Shown here in pieces: positions 6,626 to 7,758 of a DNA stretch of 7,758 nucleotides. The notes beneath the pieces were generated by a model, which was given only the letters and a program-made list of their open reading frames with translations, searched no databases and was not told the origin of the DNA. Source of the DNA: Solirubrobacterales bacterium (GTDB lineage: Bacteria; Actinomycetota; Thermoleophilia; Solirubrobacterales; Solirubrobacteraceae); the NCBI GenBank assembly GCA_013695395.1, contig JACDAP010000111.1, positions 1 through 7,758 of the forward strand, written 5' to 3'. How positions within the stretch are numbered: the first letter of the stretch is position 1; every line of letters starts with the position of its first letter. Both the position numbers and the translations under genes were made by a program.

Positions 6626-6808
6626 TCAGTCCTCGTAAGGGACGAAGTCCTTCTTGCGTGCGCCGCACACCGGGCAGAACCAGGTGTCCGGGATGTCCTC
6701 GAAGGCGGTTCCGGCTGGGATGCCACCGTCCGGGTCGCCCTCGGCCTGCTCGTAGATGAACCCGCAGGCCTCGCAGATCCACTTCTCGACTGATCGTGTA
6801 TCGCTCAC
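6626..6808 (-). CDS. Rubredoxin
   Basis: A 60-residue one-iron electron carrier. Two Cys pairs bind the Fe(SCys)4 centre: CEACG (Cys12, Cys15) and CPVCGA (Cys45, Cys48). Between them is the family core [20 protein letters not shown], followed by IPDTWFCP. Length is typical for a single-domain rubredoxin. The start is GTG at 6808: the homology begins there and there is no ATG upstream in a sensible place. TAGCCT lies 7 bases before it, a leaderless-type start. The longer open frame reaching 7354 is antisense to the Nudix gene and not real. It is the first gene of a likely two-gene operon with bioA (4-base gap) and is divergent from the Nudix gene (34 bp). The redox partner is not evident; a link to biotin synthesis is possible but unproven. 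Confidence 0.93.
   Translation of the reverse strand: MSDTRSVEKWICEACGFIYEQAEGDPDGGIPAGTAFEDIPDTWFCPVCGARKKDFVPYED
6631..6634 (-). promoter_or_regulatory. Ribosome binding site deciding the TTG start of bioA
   Basis: GAGG on the minus strand, within the last codons of rubredoxin and 9 bases before the TTG at 6621. It supports reinitiation or coupled translation of bioA from the rubredoxin mRNA. It is a modest match only. Confidence 0.4.
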
Positions 6809-6815
6809 CCCCGGA

Positions 6816-6821
6816 AGGCTA
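6816..6821 (-). promoter_or_regulatory. -10 box (TAGCCT), leaderless-type promoter of rubredoxin-bioA
   Basis: On the minus strand TAGCCT fits TAnnnT and ends 7 bases before the GTG at 6808. No Shine-Dalgarno is needed in this arrangement, although the intervening GGGG could act as a weak one. No convincing -35 was found; its expected place overlaps the Nudix start codon. Confidence 0.45.
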
Positions 6822-6830
6822 CCCCGAAGG

Positions 6831-6836
6831 TAGGCT
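6831..6836 (+). promoter_or_regulatory. -10 box (TAGGCT), leaderless-type promoter of the Nudix-SDR pair
   Basis: TAGGCT is followed by 6 bases and the ATG at 6843, the same layout as the start at 4180 and with nearly the same sequence. It faces away from the rubredoxin -10 box 9 bp to its left. Together the two form an imperfect inverted repeat (6816-6836; AGGCTACC and GGTAGGCT arms, 7 of 8 pairs). Confidence 0.5.
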
Positions 6837-6842
6837 CGGACG

Positions 6843-7511
6843 ATGACTCGCGGCGACACCGGGCACCTGCCGACCCCCGAGGAGATGAAGCGGAGCGGCG
6901 AGACGCTCAACGAGTCCGGGGTCGAGGTGGTGCCACGCCAGGCGGCGACGGTGATCCTGCTGCGCGGCGGCGCGGCGACGCTCGAGGTGCTGCTGGTCCA
7001 GAGGACCCACGCGGCACGCTTCATGGCCGGCGTCTGGGTCTTCCCCGGCGGTGCGGTCGACGCGCACGAGGGCGAGGGCGACGGCGCCCACCGGCGGGCC
7101 GCGGTCCGCGAGCTCGAGGAGGAGGCCGCGGTCGGCGGGGTCGACCCCGATGCGCTCGTGAAGTTCTCGCAGTGGATCACGCCGAAGGAGGTGTCGGTCC
7201 GCTTCGACACCCACTTCTTCCTGGCCCCCGCCCCGGACGGCGCCGAGCCGCGCGTCGACGGCGACGAGTGCATCGACATGGCGTGGATGAGGCCCGCGGA
7301 CGCACTCGCGGCCCACGTGCGTGACGAGCTGCCGCTCGTCTTCCCCACGATCAAGCACCTCGAGCAGCTCGGCGCCTTCGCGAGCGCCGAGGCGCTGCTC
7401 GACTACGCGCGCGGACGCGATGTGGGGCCGGTCGTGCCCCGGGTCGTGCTCGAGGGTGAGGTCGCGCGGGTACTCCTGCCCGGCGAGCCGGGCTACGAGG
7501 AGGTGGCCTGA
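6843..7511 (+). CDS. Nudix hydrolase, NUDT19-like
   Basis: A 222-residue cytosolic Nudix-fold hydrolase, expected to cleave a nucleoside-diphosphate-linked compound (NDP-X) with divalent metal. The NUDT19-like branch includes CoA/acyl-CoA diphosphatases. Seen: a leading beta strand RQAATVILLR near 32-41; FMAGVWVFPGGAVD (60-73), typical of this branch; a Nudix helix with RELEEEAAV (89-97), whose glutamates 90, 93 and 94 are the metal ligands; then QWITPKEVSVRFDTHFFLA, also characteristic. The Nudix box is not canonical: the stretch between Gly70 and REL is longer than the usual GX5EX7 and the conserved Gly after EEx is Ala96. The C-terminal part (IKHLEQLGAFASAEALLDYA) is helical, as in relatives. 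The start at 6843 is supported by the TAGGCT box. The SDR gene begins 1 base after its stop. The fold is firm; the substrate is unknown. Confidence 0.88.
   Translation: MTRGDTGHLPTPEEMKRSGETLNESGVEVVPRQAATVILLRGGAATLEVLLVQRTHAARFMAGVWVFPGGAVDAHEGEGDGAHRRAAVRELEEEAAVGGVDPDALVKFSQWITPKEVSVRFDTHFFLAPAPDGAEPRVDGDECIDMAWMRPADALAAHVRDELPLVFPTIKHLEQLGAFASAEALLDYARGRDVGPVVPRVVLEGEVARVLLPGEPGYEEVA
7498..7504 (+). promoter_or_regulatory. Strong ribosome binding site for the SDR/epimerase gene
   Basis: AGGAGGT, a near-perfect Shine-Dalgarno, lies in the last codons of the Nudix gene, 8 bases before the ATG at 7513. It fixes that start and indicates coupled translation within one mRNA. Confidence 0.7.
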
Positions 7512-7512
7512 G

Positions 7513-7758
7513 ATGGGGCTGAAGGTGGCGGTGACCGGACCGACCGGCGACATCGGGCGGGCGCTGCTGCGCGCGCTCGAGGACGACGACCGCGTCGAGG
7601 CGGTGGTCGGGATGGCGCGCCGCCCCTTCGACCCGGCCGCCCTCGGACTCACGAAGACCACCTACCAGCAGGGCGACATGACCGACCGGGCGGCGGTCGA
7701 TCGGCTCGTCGCCGGCGCCGACGCGGTCGTCCACCTCGCCTTCATCATCATCGACGCG
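7513..7758 (+). CDS. NAD(P)-dependent epimerase/dehydratase-like SDR (3'-truncated by window edge)
   Basis: The first 82 codons of an extended short-chain dehydrogenase/reductase; the frame is open to the window end. The N-terminus MGLKVAVTGPTGDIGRALL carries the GxxGxxG dinucleotide motif (Gly9, Gly12, Gly15) of the Rossmann fold. The second strand ends VVGMARRPFD; arginines here often mean NADP preference, but that is only a hint. QGDMTDRAAV (53-62) has the adenine-contacting Asp55, and GADAVVHLAF is the fourth strand of sugar-nucleotide epimerase-type SDRs. The catalytic Ser-Tyr-Lys lies beyond the window, so the substrate cannot be judged. The start is set by the strong ribosome binding site and the 1-base gap after the Nudix stop, which also implies an operon. 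Confidence 0.85.
   Translation, partial: MGLKVAVTGPTGDIGRALLRALEDDDRVEAVVGMARRPFDPAALGLTKTTYQQGDMTDRAAVDRLVAGADAVVHLAFIIIDA

Noticed and set aside
5689..6759. Plus-strand open frame of 356 codons opposite bioA and rubredoxin
   Set aside because: It is antisense to two firmly identified genes and has no family features.
6809..7354. Upstream extension of rubredoxin to an ATG at 7354
   Set aside because: The added 182 residues are Ser/Arg-rich antisense of the Nudix gene; rubredoxin homology begins at the GTG at 6808.

Overview
The window is about 7.8 kb of very GC-rich DNA (roughly 70% G+C by eye). It is densely packed with ordinary bacterial genes and has no mobile elements, tRNA, rRNA or CRISPR. 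The base composition, short spacers and TAnnnT -10 boxes placed 6-7 nt before start codons (leaderless-type starts) point to an actinobacterium. The protein style suggests a deep-branching Thermoleophilia/Solirubrobacterales-like lineage. That placement is an inference with moderate confidence.

Layout, left to right: (1) the 3' two-thirds of bioD (+, dethiobiotin synthetase), cut by the window edge. (2) Convergent to it, a glutathionyl-hydroquinone reductase-type (Xi-class GST) gene (-, 582-1529). (3) Upstream of that on the same strand, a secreted GH31 glycoside hydrolase (-, 1602-4106). (4) Divergent from GH31, an alanine dehydrogenase/carboxyethylornithine synthase-family oxidoreductase (+, 4180-5319). 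(5) Convergent with it, bioA (-, 5335-6621), which starts at a TTG four bases after a rubredoxin gene (-, 6626-6808). (6) Divergent from rubredoxin, a NUDT19-like Nudix hydrolase (+, 6843-7511). This is followed one base later by the start of an extended SDR/NAD-dependent epimerase (+, 7513 onward), cut by the right edge.

Functionally the window holds two steps of biotin synthesis: BioA makes 7,8-diaminononanoate (DAPA) and BioD closes the ureido ring to dethiobiotin. The two genes sit on opposite strands, separated by three unrelated genes. The rest are single metabolic genes: quinone/thiol redox, extracellular glycan hydrolysis, amino-acid dehydrogenase, electron carrier and nucleotide/CoA housecleaning. 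Rubredoxin-bioA and Nudix-SDR look like two-gene operons.

I see no large undescribed system. The best points for a second look are a set of four leaderless-type start signals, two of which share 13 of 15 bases. Others are a back-to-back divergent promoter of only 34 bp, a GH31 enzyme with an altered sugar-binding position, a dehydrogenase with changed substrate and cofactor motifs, and an operator-like palindrome in front of the quinone reductase gene.
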